A DNA stretch of 64,000 nt from NCBI GenBank assembly GCA_027627225.1, contig CM051024.1, positions 44,870,347-44,934,346 on the forward strand, in the 5' to 3' direction. Source of the stretch: Congeria kusceri. Its lineage: Eukaryota > Mollusca > Bivalvia > Myida > Dreissenidae. Position numbers and translations under genes: made by a program. The notes under the pieces are model-generated. The model was given only the letters and a program-made list of their open reading frames with translations, did not search any database and had not been told where the DNA came from. Shown here one piece after another: positions 11,412-22,559 of the stretch; position 1 is the first letter of the stretch, and each line of letters opens with the position of its first letter.

Positions 11412-11798
11412 TAATTGTAGTTTTCGAACAAGAAAAAACCGGAGACCCCGTGAAAACGCTCTACGGCCCTTCCTGTCCATATCCACACCTGTGACCTCGC
11501 ATTCAGGCGAAGAAGCCAGAATTCACCAGTACTTCGCAGTTCGTTTGTGGCGGACGCGTCCCCATACATGTTGTCAATATTACAATCTCAAAGTAGGCGT
11601 TTGTGTTCGGCTACGTCATCAGCGTCGCGTGAAATGCGTACACACCGGTTATTGGTACTGTAAATTTGCCGTTATGCGGATTATACGCGTTGCCAACGTT
11701 GGTGAAGACAGCCTCAAATACGACTGTTTGGTAGAGTCCCAGTTGTGAATTTGCTGTCATCATACAAGCAGCGAAGGCAGCTGGGGCGAAATCCGGCA
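11412..11798 (-). pseudogene. C1q pseudogene C, exon 2
   Basis: C1q-domain exon (AFAACMM, then FTNVGNAYNPHNGKF, then GVYAFHATLMT) with an acceptor at 11799-11800. The codon after TLMT, a glutamate in genes A and D, is TAG. A short deletion around 11570-11580 then shifts the frame before the second half of the domain, which still ends with a GFFLF-like segment. It is closer in sequence to gene D than to gene A. Confidence 0.82.
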
Positions 11799-11959
11799 CT
11801 GTTGTACACAACGAGAATAACTTTCAAGTAGGATATTAATCAAATATTTATTAAGCTGTACTTTAAAAATGATTTAACATCCATGTTATACACATATGTA
11901 ACGTACGTTAAAAGTACAATGCAGTAGACCTCCAATACATGTAACAATTATAAATATGC

Positions 11960-12221
11960 CTCTAGCGTGCGGTGATTTTACGAAACTTGTCTGCAGTTGT
12001 GGAATCGCTTCTTTTCCCAACTCTGTTTAATCTTGAAGTGATAGCAACTTCTGTATCTGAAGTTCCAATCGTTTTATTTTTTCTTTGTCTTCTTGCCGTT
12101 CCTTTTCTAACTCTACAAATTTGGCATCAAGCTATGCTAGTTTTCTTTCAACATCCACATCTAACGATCGAACCGTTTGGACTAATACAACGATTAATAG
12201 CAAGAGACTCTGCAATTTCAT
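11960..12221 (-). pseudogene. C1q pseudogene C, exon 1
   Basis: It keeps an ATG (12221) and a signal peptide (MKLQSLLLLIVVLVQTVRS) but has an in-frame TAG in the coiled coil (after VERKLA) and a TAA later (after LLSLQD). The donor is GC (11959-11958) where genes A and D have GT. Its closest relative is exon 1 of gene D. Confidence 0.82.
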
Positions 12222-12299
12222 GTTGAAAGACTTACTTTCGTCAAAACAGAACTATACTGATTACTGGTATTATCTTGTGTTCTGTCCTTACATACATTA

Positions 12300-12660
12300 A
12301 GATAACATGTTCATGTCAGGTCACATTTTAGAGTCGAAGACTAACGGTCACTTAACGGCAGCTGTAAAGGAATTTTATACATGTAGTAAAATATGGTATT
12401 CTGCAGAGACTACATAAATAGAAACACTAATAACTATACTAAGGTCAACGCACGTTGTGTGCAATTCAAGTCTGCATTGACATGTAATTACACAGAACAA
12501 AAATGTATAATGTTGAATATTAGTACAAAACACAAAAACCACGCCTGAGGAAGAAGCCCGAACATTGGTAGCGTTTAAGAACCTATTGGATGGGCAATGA
12601 AGCCTATGCTGACTTCTTGTCTCACATGTGTTCTTTCTATAGTGAGCAAAATAAACAACT
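12300..12660 (-). promoter_or_regulatory. Upstream block shared by C1q copies C and D
   Basis: AGATAAC at 12300-12306 is followed by a 350 bp stretch that aligns with 18183-18560, including CTTCTTGTCTCACATGTGT and TATAGTGAGCAAAATAAA. Conservation outside coding sequence shows that the duplication carried promoter and upstream DNA. Confidence 0.55.
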
Positions 12661-12721
12661 TAATCCATGTGATGTCTTGTCGTCACTGACACACGCCGTC
12701 TGTCGATCACAGCAAGAGCGG

Positions 12722-13330
12722 ACAGTGAAATTGATCCGATGACTGTTCCAAACCACAACCATAGTGGTAGGATGAGAAGACAGTGATATTGAATCGAGGA
12801 CTGTGTAAAACTGCAACCACAGTGGTAGGATGAGAAGACAGTGGCATTGAATCGAGGACTGTGTAAAGCTGCAACCACAGTGGTAGGATGAGAAGACAGT
12901 GGCATTGAATCGAGGACTGTGTAAAACTGCAACCACAGTAGTAGGATGAAAAGACAGTGATATTGAATTTAGGACTCCGTCTAACTGCAACCACAGCGGT
13001 AGGATGAGAAGACGGTGATATTGAATCGATGATTGTGTCAAACTGCAACCACAGTAGTAGGATAAGAAGACAGTGATATTGAATCGATGATTGTGTCAAA
13101 CTGCAGTGGTAGGATGAGAAGACAGTGATATTGATTCAATGACTGTCAAACTCCAACCGCAGCGGTAAGGTACGCAGGCAGTGAAATTGCGCCGATGACG
13201 GTGTCACACTGCAACCACAGTGGTAGGGTACGCTACCGTTTCAAATGACAACCACAGACGTTAAACTTTTCGGGCAATAGAACTGAGCCGATGACAGTGT
13301 TAAACTTCAACCAGGTTGAAGCACCATACG
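12722..13330. repeat. Minisatellite, about 59 bp period
   Basis: About ten units carry GGTAGGATGAGAAGACAGTG and AACTGCAACCACAGT at a spacing of about 59 bp. It is related to the larger array at 18.6-20.3 kb and lies at the same place relative to a C1q copy, so the two arrays descend from one co-duplicated seed. Confidence 0.85.
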
Positions 13331-13499
13331 AATCTATAACATGCTAAACTTTAACACGTGCGTGTTAAGTCACATTTGAATGACGCATGTACATTGGGAA
13401 AGCATACGATGGTTTCGTGAGTGAAGTAAATTGGCATGGTTATATGTAACAAGAGGCACACTAGTGCCTGTAATGATTCACTGGCTTATTAAGTAAGCA

Positions 13500-14990
13500 A
13501 TGTCAGAAGCAAAAGGACCCTGATAAGCTTTATAAGGAGAAACGACCCGCGCTCTCTGGCGGCCATGATTTTTTAACAAATCGAAATAATTCAAAGTATT
13601 TTGGTATTTTTGTTTCTGACATTAAGATTTTCAAAGTTTTAAATATACCCATATTAGCCAAAAAAAATAAAAATTCAACAGAGCGGAACTTTTTCAGTAA
13701 CTTTGGTAGAGAACCAACCCAGGATCATTTCTGTGACATTATTTCGAAATCCTAACAGTGGTTTCTGACAAGAAGATTTTCAAAGGTTTCAATATAGCCA
13801 TATAAGGCAAAAATGCACTGGCCCCTGGAGGCAATGTTTTTCAACAGAGCGAAACCATTTGAGCAACTTTGGCAGAGAACCACACAAGAAACAGTTCTGT
13901 GAAATCTATTCTGAAAAAATCCAACCAGTGCTTTTCAATATAGTAATATAGGTTAGATACCAGTAAATCATTGTGTATCCCTCCGTGGTCCATTCGAAAA
14001 TAGTTCCTATTACTAAAGAGTTCCTTTTCTCTTCTGGTATAAAATCCATTTATCAATCTCAGACATGCCTTTTGAGGTTATTTCTTATATCCCATGTGTG
14101 TCTGGAACATTTTGGTGTATTTCATTGGAGGCTAACTTGAAAGGTGAACTTTTCGGGGGTATTTACTGTGGTATGGGGCTTTTGTCGAAATATGACAGCC
14201 GAAACCCTCTTTTCTACCGGTGTCTGCATTCAGGCAATCGAGATGCATTTTCTTAGAAGTAATATGACATATCTTTTTCATTGCATTTTCGGAAAAGGAA
14301 AGATTCATCTTCAAATTGAGAGCAAGCTTGCACAATCTGAAATAAAGGAAAATTTAGAAAATGCTTGGAAAGTTCGCCGTTTTATAATGAGACCATATGG
14401 GAATTGGAATTACTGGTATCTAACCTATAATGAAAAATGGCCCCGCCCTCTGGTGGCAATGTTTTTTAACGGAGCGGAACCATTTCAGCAAATATGGTAG
14501 AGAACCACCCAATGAACATTTCTGTGAAATTATATGAGCAACTTGGTGTAGGAGCATCCAAGGATCATTTCTTTAAAATATTTTCAAATCCAACCAGAGG
14601 TTTCTGAAAAGAAGATTTTCAAAGTTTTTAAGAAAGCCATATAAGGCAAAATAGTCCCGCCCCCTGGTGGCCATGTTCCTCAACGGAGCGGAACCACTTG
14701 AGCAACTTTGGTAGAGGACTACCCAAGGAACATGTGAAATTATTTGAAAATCTACCCAGGGGTTTAGGAGGAGATGTCGTTTTTTCTACTTATAGTTCTG
14801 GCGGCCATCTTGTGCAGCGGACCGGAACCATTTGAGCAAATTTGGTAGAGGATCACCCAAGGAACATTTTTGTGAAGTTTCATTAAAGTCGGCTTAACGC
14901 TTTAAGAGATGTCGTTTTAAGAAAAAGTTTAAACACGCACGGACGACGGATGAATCGCCATGGCATACGCTCGCTGGCCATCGGCCAGTG
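13500..14990. repeat. Degenerate repeat block, mollusc type
   Basis: Anchor strings resembling GAGCGGAACCATTTGAGCAA, followed by TTTGGTAGAGAACCACC, recur at about 13681, 13846, 14472, 14685 and 14818. The block closes with TAAACACGCACGGACGACGG. Reading frames inside it are by-products of the repeat. Confidence 0.65.
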
Positions 14991-15175
14991 GAGGCAAAAT
15001 GCATGATATTTACAGAAAATCTCATGCAGGATATTTGAACATAATTGCACCATTTTAGCTCGAGCTAGGTTGCGCAAAACGATTGCGAGAACAACTGGAG
15101 GTCGATTGTTTTCCAACCATTGTGAAAATAGCTGCTTCCTTATATTAAGCTGCTTCCTTATTTTATAACATTTGA

Positions 15176-15355
15176 GTCCAATAGACGCTTCCACAAATGT
15201 CAATCATATTCAAATTGATCTAAAATATTATTCAATCATCGCACTTGGATATCACGTGTTTTGTGGTTACACGTTTTCATACAAAAGTGGTAATGTTTGT
15301 GACATTCAATGAATGGCAGTTAATCCTTAAACAATAGCTGGGGCGGAGTTAAAAC
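15176..15355 (+). repeat. Inverted repeat arm, left
   Basis: Contains ATCGCACTTGGATATCACGT and, further on, a GTGGTAATGTTTGTGA segment ending in AAACAATAGCTGGGG. Its inverse complement is found at about 17160-17375. Confidence 0.7.
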
Positions 15356-15522
15356 TATTCGTGGCAAAACCCAGATCGGTCTATTGTTGTAGCCTGTGTT
15401 ATGTCAGGATCGTGAAAATGATGTCAACTTCATGCGTTTGTAAAACTGGATTTTGTTTTTTTATGTGCAAATTATCCCACGGAGTTCGATTCATTGCATC
15501 TGTGGTGCATCTATCAATATTT

Positions 15523-15550
15523 CCCCCCCCCCGGGGGGGGGGGGGGGGGG
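15523..15550. repeat. C10 followed by G18 homopolymer palindrome
   Basis: Ten C directly followed by eighteen G. The tract can form a hairpin or a G-quadruplex, and its length is prone to slippage and sequencing error. Confidence 0.9.
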
Positions 15551-16530
15551 AGAGCGGCGGGCATATACGGGACTTTAGACTGAAAGCGATTCCCAACAGG
15601 AAGGAATTTAACACGCCGAATGATTCCGGGCCACGAGAAATAGACATTGCCTTTGGTCGGATTTTAGATCCTGGTAATATTGGCCTCCGATCCCATTTGA
15701 TACACCAAGCTTCTCCCACTGTGGGGATTTACACAAAAATGCTTGGCTCTAGGGTGGGGAATTAGACCCCCAAAAATTAAATTAGCCAAATACCCCTGGA
15801 TTTATAATCGCCTGACAGATTGTGCAAACTTAATTCTTGCTAATTCATAATTATGTGTGCATATTTTGACCACGTTATGTACTTTCACATATATGAAATA
15901 AATTCAAATAATGTCACAATTCACGCAGTTGTGTTATTAAAATTGGATAAATGGTATTAGGTTCATGCAAATGACCTACGGACTCTAGTATTTGCATTGG
16001 TTAAGATTAAGACCCAATAGTCGTGTGCTTTTGAACACCACTTAAGTAAAGAGATTTCCGCCGATACATTAGAATTGCGAGGAAAGGGTTCTCGCTGTAC
16101 AAAAACACAGGTGTGCTGTCGACACAACTTACCTACTGAGTTGTTAATTACGTTACTAGTATTTTTGGTGTGGTGATTATCGTATGTATTGTCGGAAAAA
16201 AATCGTCATCATTGTAAAGTATGCGTAGTTAACAATTGATTAATTGAGACGGTTTATTCAATATTGACATTCTGTAAACTTTTTTACTGCGTATAGAAGA
16301 CCGGTATATAGTCGACCATTGGAACGATCGTCACGACAGTGGGGATTAAAACATGAACATCGCAAAAACACATGCTTACTATAGTGATCATCAGAATTGT
16401 TCAAAAGGCAGCTCAATGACTAACAATGTATTGTTGTGCATTGTACAATAAAAAGTTAAAAACTTAAGGGCGCAAGTGGTTTCCATCAAATTCATGAATT
16501 CGTAGATTAACCTGCGGTGCGGTTTTAATC
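15551..16530. other. Non-coding, unassigned
   Basis: A more GC-rich patch at 15550-15770 has long open frames on both strands but no recognisable domain. A minus-strand AATAAA (16258-16253) could be the poly(A) signal of C1q gene D. Confidence 0.4.
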
Positions 16531-16531
16531 G

Positions 16532-16941
16532 TTACGCTTCGAATAGGAAAAACCCGGAGAACATTGTGTGACATTTTCCATGGATACGATCTCCAGGTCT
16601 CGATGTTTGTATCCACACTTGCGACCCCGTATTGAGCTGCAGAATCCAAAATTCGCCAGTACTTCTCAGTTCACTTGTTAAAGAGGCGTCTACATACATG
16701 TCGTCAACACGTTGGCCGTCGATGACGATCTCGAAGTATGCGTCTTTGTTTTGTTCAGTCATCAGCGTCGTATGAAATGCGTACACACCGGTAATTGGTA
16801 CTGTAAATTCGCCGTTGAGCGGATTATACGCGTTGCCAACGTTGGTGATAACGTGTTCAAATATAACTGTTTGGTGGATTCCCAGTTGTTCATTTGGTGA
16901 AATGACACACGCAGTAAACGCAGTTGAGGCAAAACCTGGTA
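16532..16941 (-). CDS. C1q-domain protein D, exon 2 (C1q globular domain)
   Basis: Intact C1q exon with acceptor TTCTTACAG at 16942, phase 1. It reads VPGFASTAFTACVI, then FEHVITNVGNAYNPLNGEF, GVYAFHTTLMT, an FEIVIDG segment and a terminal HTMFSGFFLFEA followed by TAA at 16532. The domain is about 135 residues, normal for the family, and no lesion is visible. The product should be a secreted C1q-domain recognition protein. Confidence 0.88.
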
Positions 16942-17159
16942 CTGTAAGAAATAACGACTGTACCTTTCAATTATAAATAACTAATTCTTTCATTATTAAT
17001 ATACTAAGCAAAACTCCTAACGCATCACATACCAAAGCTCCTCTGGATACATAACAAAGATAGTAACATACAGTCACAGGTAATCAAACGACGATACCGT
17101 GATATGCCAACATGTTCCAATAGTTAAATAGATTGATCCGGGATTTGCCACGAATAGTT

Positions 17160-17375
17160 TAAAATCCTCCCCAGTTATTGTTTAAGGATTTATTTCCATT
17201 CATCGAAAATCACAAACATTACCACGTGCTCATTTAAATATCATAAACATTATGCATGTGCTCTTTTGTATGAAATACTTAAACTGCTAAACACGTGATA
17301 TCCAAGTGCGATGATTTGATAACATTGTAGATTAATTTGAACAACATTTGTGAATACGTCTATTCCGTTGAACAG
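17160..17375 (-). repeat. Inverted repeat arm, right (in intron of C1q gene D)
   Basis: Inverse complement of the arm at 15176-15355, with an extra stretch in its middle (about 17235-17275). The pair brackets exon 2 of C1q gene D. Confidence 0.7.
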
Positions 17376-17619
17376 TGTACACAATGACGTATGGCTCAAT
17401 AACGCACACACGGTCGATAATATAAATCGCTCACGTCAGTAACGTTCATGTCCCCCTCTTGCATTCAGTGTGGCAGTGCATCTCTCATGCATAGATAGCA
17501 CAAAAGTGGTCGCCATGTCCAAAGCAATGGTGGACACTCTTGTTTTTTTTCTAAGCGGTTTCCTTTGTAATAAAAGCAACTTTGAATATGTGGTGCGTTA
17601 GGAGTTTGATTAGTATAGT

Positions 17620-17740
17620 AAGTAAGTAAGTTTTTTATTATAGTGACATGTGTACAAGTAATGTGATATATACATCAACACATAATGCATAAATACACCA
17701 GGCCCACCGGGCCTATAAGTCACCTCACAATAAATACATC
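17620..17740 (-). mobile_element. Possible non-LTR retrotransposon 3' tail
   Basis: On the minus strand a GC-rich palindrome (GGCCCGGTGGGCC) is followed by an AT-rich stretch and a (CTTA)n tail at 17620-17636, as in simple-repeat-tailed LINE ends. There is no coding sequence to support it. Confidence 0.3.
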
Positions 17741-17855
17741 ATTAAATTCATATAAGTTATTTTATTCAGTATTTGTTATTAAAAAGTCAAATACATGTTA
17801 GTATAACCTATTAAAGTTACAGATATGTTTATTAAGAACAACTAAATGTACGTAC

Positions 17856-18096
17856 CTCTAGTGTGAGGTGATTTCATGAAACCCGACTGCAGCTGTTTTT
17901 CCAACACCGTTTGTCTTTGTACCAAATTCTGTATCTGCAGTTTTAATGTTTTTATTATTTCTTTGTCTTCTTGTCGTTCCTTTTCCAGCATTGCAAATTT
18001 GGCATCGTGGTCTGCTAGTTTTCTTTCGACATCCACATCTGCTGCTGATCGAACCGTTTGGGCTAATACAACGATTATCAACAAGAGAATCTGCAT
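17856..18096 (-). CDS. C1q-domain protein D, exon 1 (signal peptide and coiled coil)
   Basis: Starts at the ATG at 18096, directly before a signal peptide (MQILLLIIVVLAQTVRSA). A coiled coil of about 50 residues follows (VERKLADHDAKFAMLEKERQ and onward) and a conserved SGFMKSPHTR linker. The donor is AGAG|GTACGT at 17856/17855, phase 1. Joined with 16532-16941 it gives 216 residues. Compared with protein A, about 30 residues of coiled coil are missing. The promoter block is at 18170-18189. Confidence 0.86.
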
Positions 18097-18169
18097 CTTC
18101 TTGTTGAAAAAAACTTGTTCTTGTCAAAACAATATTCCACTGCTGACTGGTTCTATCTTTTGTTCTGTC

Positions 18170-18560
18170 CTTAAATACATTAAGATAACAGTTTTAGGTC
18201 ATGTCACATTTTAGAGTCGAGGACTAAAGTCCACTTACAATCAGTTGTAAAGGAATTTTATACATGTAGAAAATATGTTATCCTGCCGACTACGTCAATA
18301 GGAACACAAATAAGTATAATAAGGTCAATGCAAGTGTGCAATTCATTGAAATCCAGTCTGCATAGGCAAGTAATTAGACAGAGTTATGTATATTAATTAA
18401 TGTTGAATAATATAACACAAAATCCGCTATAGGAAGAAACACGAACATTCGTAACGCTTTAGAAACTCATGGGATGGACAATGAGTCATATGCAGACTTC
18501 TTGTCTCACATGTGTTTGTTCTATAGTGAGCAAAATAAACCACTTCACCAATAGGATATC
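18170..18560 (-). promoter_or_regulatory. C1q gene D core promoter and upstream block
   Basis: A TATA-like TATTTAAG (plus-strand CTTAAATA, 18170-18177) and AGATAAC (18183-18189) are followed by AGGTCA and by the long upstream block shared with copy C. Confidence 0.5.
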
Positions 18561-18599
18561 GTGTCGCCCCTGACTCACGCCGTCCGTTGACCACAGCAG

Positions 18600-20290
18600 T
18601 ACAGTGGAATTGAGCCATGGACTGTGTCGAAGCTAAAACTGCAGTGATAAGGTTTGCAGGCAGTGGAATTGAGCAAAGGACTGTGTCGAAACTGCAACTG
18701 CAGTGATAAGGTTTGCAGGCAGTGGAATTGAGCAAAGGAGTTTGTCAAAACTGCAACTGCAGTGATAAGGTTTGCAGGCAGTGGAATTGAGCAAAGGACT
18801 GTGTCGAAACTGCAACTGCAGTGATAAGGTTTGCACGCAGTGGAATTGAGCAAAGGACTGTGTCGAAACTGCAACTGCAGTGATAAGGTTTGCAGGCAGT
18901 GGAATTGAGCAAAGGAGTTTGTCGAAACTGCAACTGCAGTGATAAGGTTTGCAGGCAGTGGAATTGAGCAAAGGACTGTGTCGCAACTGCAGTGATAAGG
19001 TTTGCACGCAGTGGAATTGAGCAAAGGACTGTGTCGAAACTGCAACTGCAGTGATAAGGTTTGCAGGCAGTGGAATAAGCCAAGGACTGTGTCAAACTGC
19101 AACTGTAGTGACAAGGTTTGCAGGCAGTGGAATCGAGCCAAGGACTGTGTCAAACAGCTACTCAAGTGACAAGATTTGCAGGCAGTGGAATTCAGCAAAG
19201 GACTGTGTCGAAACTGCAACTGCAGTGATAAGGTTTGCCCGCAGTGGAATTGAGCAAAGGACTGTATCGAAACTGCAACTGCAGTGATAAGGTTTGCAGG
19301 CAGTGGAATTAAGCCAAGGACTGTGTCAAACTGCAACTGCAGTGATAAGGTTTGCAGGCAGTGGAATTGAGCAAAGGAGTTTGTCGAAACTGCAACTGCA
19401 GTGATAAGGTTTGCAGGCAGTGGAATTGAGCAAAGGACTGTGTCGCAACTGCAGTGATAAGGTTTGCACGCAGTGGAATTGAGCAAAGGACTGTGTCGAA
19501 ACTGCAACTGCAGTGATAATGTTTGCAGGCAGTGGAATAAGCCAAGGACTGTGTCAAACTGCAACTGTAGTGACAAGGTTTGCAGGCAGTGGAATCGAGC
19601 CAAGGACTGTGTCAAACAGCTACTCAAGTGATAAGATTTGCAGGCAGTGGAATTCAGCAAAGGACTGTGTCGAAACTGCAACTGCAGTGATAAGGTTTGC
19701 CCGCAGTGGAATTGAGCAAAGGACTGTATCGAAACTGCAACTGCAGTGATAAGGTTTGCAGGCAGTGGAATTAAGCCAAGGACTGTGTCAAACTGCAACT
19801 GCAGTGATAAGGTTTGCAGGCAGTGGAATTGAGCAAAGGAGTTTGTCGAAACTGCAACTGCAGTGATAAGGTTTGCAGGCAGTGGAATTGAGCAAAGGAC
19901 TGTGTCGCAACTGCAGTGATAAGGTTTGCACGCAGTGGAATTGAGCAAAGGACTGTGTCGAAACTGCAACTGCAGTGATAATGTTTGCAGGCAGTGGAAT
20001 AAGCCAAGGACTGTGTCAAACTGCAACTGTAGTGACAAGGTTTGCAGGCAGTGGAATCGAGCCAAGGACTGTGTCAAACAGCTACTCAAGTGATAAGATT
20101 TGCAGGCAGTGGAATCGAGCCAAGGACTGTGTCAAAACTCCAAATGATGTGATAAGGTTTGCAGGCAGTGGAATCGAGCCAAGGTCTGTGTCAACCTGCT
20201 ACTCCAGTGATAAGCTTTACGGATAGTGGAATTGAGCCAAGGACAATGTCAAACTGCAACTGCAGTGATAAGGTTTGCAGACAGTGGAAT
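18600..20290. repeat. Minisatellite with 462 bp higher-order repeat
   Basis: Monomers of about 58 bp (GCAGGCAGTGGAATTGAGC followed by AAAGGACTGTGTCGAAACTG) are arranged, over most of the array, in blocks of about eight that repeat every 462 bp; landmark variants recur at 19051, 19513 and 19975. Because 462 is divisible by three and the monomer lacks stops, very long spurious frames run through it, including one of 504 codons on the minus strand. Confidence 0.92.
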
Positions 20291-20616
20291 TCTGTATTAA
20301 AACATGTTTATTACGAACGCAGTATTCTGTTATTGTTTAATATTAAATACGAATACATTAATATTAAACAACAAACATTTTATTGTTCATCTTTTAATAA
20401 TATTGTAAACAAAACACGCAGTATAGCACTTTGATGCTACAGTCCATCAAATTCTTCACCATCAACATTTGAGGCAACATTAAGATTCTTAAACAAAAAT
20501 TGCAACCTAACACAATTTACAATTTATTATAAATGTAACACTAGATATTCTGATATACATAATAAAAAAAATACTGAAACACTTACCATAATTGATATAA
20601 AGGAAACAGCAATACA

Positions 20617-20905
20617 TGTATTGTATATATATAATGCAAGTGAATGTAGATCTCTATTGACCAATAATAATACCCTTAGGCTAGTAATATTGTTCATATG
20701 AGCATCATTAGGATGTATTGTATATATGTAATGCAAATGAATGTAGATCTCTATTGACTGATAATAATACCCCAGTGATATTGTTCAAAAGAGCATTATT
20801 AGGATGTATTATTAGTTATTGTATATATGCAATGCAAGTGAATGTATATCTCTGTTGACCAATAATAATACCCTGGTAATATTTTTCATATGAGCATTAT
20901 TAGTA
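20617..20905. repeat. Tandem repeat, about 95 bp, three units
   Basis: Three units start at about 20617, 20714 and 20805. Each contains TGTATTGTATATAT (or a variant), then GAATGTAGATCTCTATTGAC, then AATAATACC. Confidence 0.8.
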
Positions 20906-21183
20906 CCAATGCGTAGAAAGGGGAGGTGTGTGTGTAAAGAAACCTAGTGATGTCGTTGATACATGTTAGTCCAAACCATGCCTAACTGGAGCGTATTGTA
21001 CAGTTTCCAGTCCACAATGCAAACCAATCGAGACATTATGAACAAAGCCTGACCAAAGGACCAGACTAGTTATTTTCCAGCCAGTCCTCAGTTAAAGATC
21101 AAAGATAGCTGGATCGAAAGTCTTGTAAAATTTGCACTGATGAAAGTAATTAAATGACAGCACTGCTGCAAGTGAGTTATAGA

Positions 21184-21287
21184 GAATACTAGGTTAGTGT
21201 TGAATACAGACAAGTTTATTTAGCGATGCTTAGAAGACCTAAACCACGATAAACGTATCCGTATTCAACACTTACCTGGTATTCTAT
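21184..21287. repeat. Foldback (inverted repeat) element
   Basis: GAATACTAGGTTAGTGTTGA near 21184 is matched by the inverse TCAACACTTACCTGGTATTC at its right end, giving a stem of about 25 bp with few mismatches. Confidence 0.6.
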
Positions 21288-21492
21288 TTATCCCATTATT
21301 TTCTGTTATAATTTTAAAAAGAAACGATAGAAAATCGATAACTAACACTAAAAACATCTCATGACGTAACAAAATTAAACATGACGTCATTATTATGCGT
21401 GCGTTTGCTATATTCAACAAGGTGGAATACTGCTAAGTTTATCCCACCGGCTGTTATTTCGTCAATGCAGGCGTGATGATGGGATGAAATAA

Positions 21493-21725
21493 CATCACTA
21501 ATGTAAGTAAGTTAATGACATCACTAATGTAAGTAAGTTAATGACATCACTCATGCAAGTAAGTTAATGACAGCACTGACGCAAGTAAGTCAATGAGAGC
21601 ACTGACGCAAGTAAGTTAACGACAGCACTGACGCAAGTAAGTTAATGACAGCACTGACACGCGCAAGTTAATGACAGCACTGACGCAAGTAAGTTAATGA
21701 CAGCACTGATGCATGTAAGTTAATG
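21493..21725. repeat. 25 bp minisatellite, about nine units
   Basis: Units of CACTGACGCAAGTAAGTTAA plus TGACAG are tandemly repeated with small variations. Confidence 0.85.
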
Positions 21726-22555
21726 ACATTTGACATCTAAAGTATGATGCATGTATGTTTAGTTTCAAGAACATGTATCCACTCTTGTAGCTTTCACAGG
21801 AATTACACTTCAGAAGACTTTCTGACAATTTTTGACAAAATTCTGTATGTGCTGTTTAAGTAATGTATTTTTCAAAATAAGTTCCATTTTCTGTCCTGTG
21901 AACGTCAACTCTGTCGAGTGATTGTGACACAACCGCAGGACCTAACATCCAGTTATCGCAAACAACTTTTCTGAACATCTGCTGGTATGTACTTGAATGG
22001 ACAGACAAGGCAAAAATGATCAAATGTGTGCAGTATTATCTTCCAGAAGCTATGAATTTACAAGCCTAAAAGCTTTTTTAATTTAGTTAATAATTGTCCA
22101 TTTCAATAGCAAATTGCAATATTGTGCATGCTTAAATAAATTTTGATTTATGTCAATTGGTATGGTACCCTCTTTTTAGGTTCAATTATGTACCCTGGTC
22201 CAGGCATAAACAATAGATTTTGAATAAACTATGTAAGCAAGTAGCACCTTCTTACAGGTATTTGATAAAAAATTACTCTGCAAAGTAAAAATGTGTGTGA
22301 AAATCTCAAACGTATACAATGAACTTTGACAAATCTAACTAGGATAAAACTTGTATTCAGCGAATTGTTAAATTCAATTAGTCGAGTACCTGCCAATAAT
22401 GTACATTCAGTCAGAACAAGGTCTTTCTTTTTCCCACTAATAAATGTCTTTGGACACTGAAATTGTTAAATTGATATATGTGTTCCACAAAGGTTTCATT
22501 AAACAAATATCATATATAACAAGGCTAGGACAGTATTGTAAGTAATACGAGAGTC
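21726..22555. other. AT-rich non-coding DNA
   Basis: No gene or structured repeat was recognised here. Confidence 0.4.
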
Positions 22556-22559
22556 CCCT

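Noticed and set aside
12637..13099. Overlapping minus-strand frames of 90-134 codons
   Set aside because: They are translations of the 59 bp minisatellite in different frames and have no protein-like composition or splice context.
13841..15203. Several open frames of 60-118 codons
   Set aside because: They fall within the degenerate repeat block and mirror its periodicity on both strands.
15361..15765. A 134-codon plus-strand frame with Gly-rich stretch
   Set aside because: It is interrupted by the homopolymer tract, shows no domain or splice support, and an opposite-strand frame is equally open.
18575..20089. A 504-codon open frame on the minus strand
   Set aside because: It is a by-product of the minisatellite: the 462 bp higher-order repeat is divisible by three and the monomer lacks stops, and other minus frames are open too.
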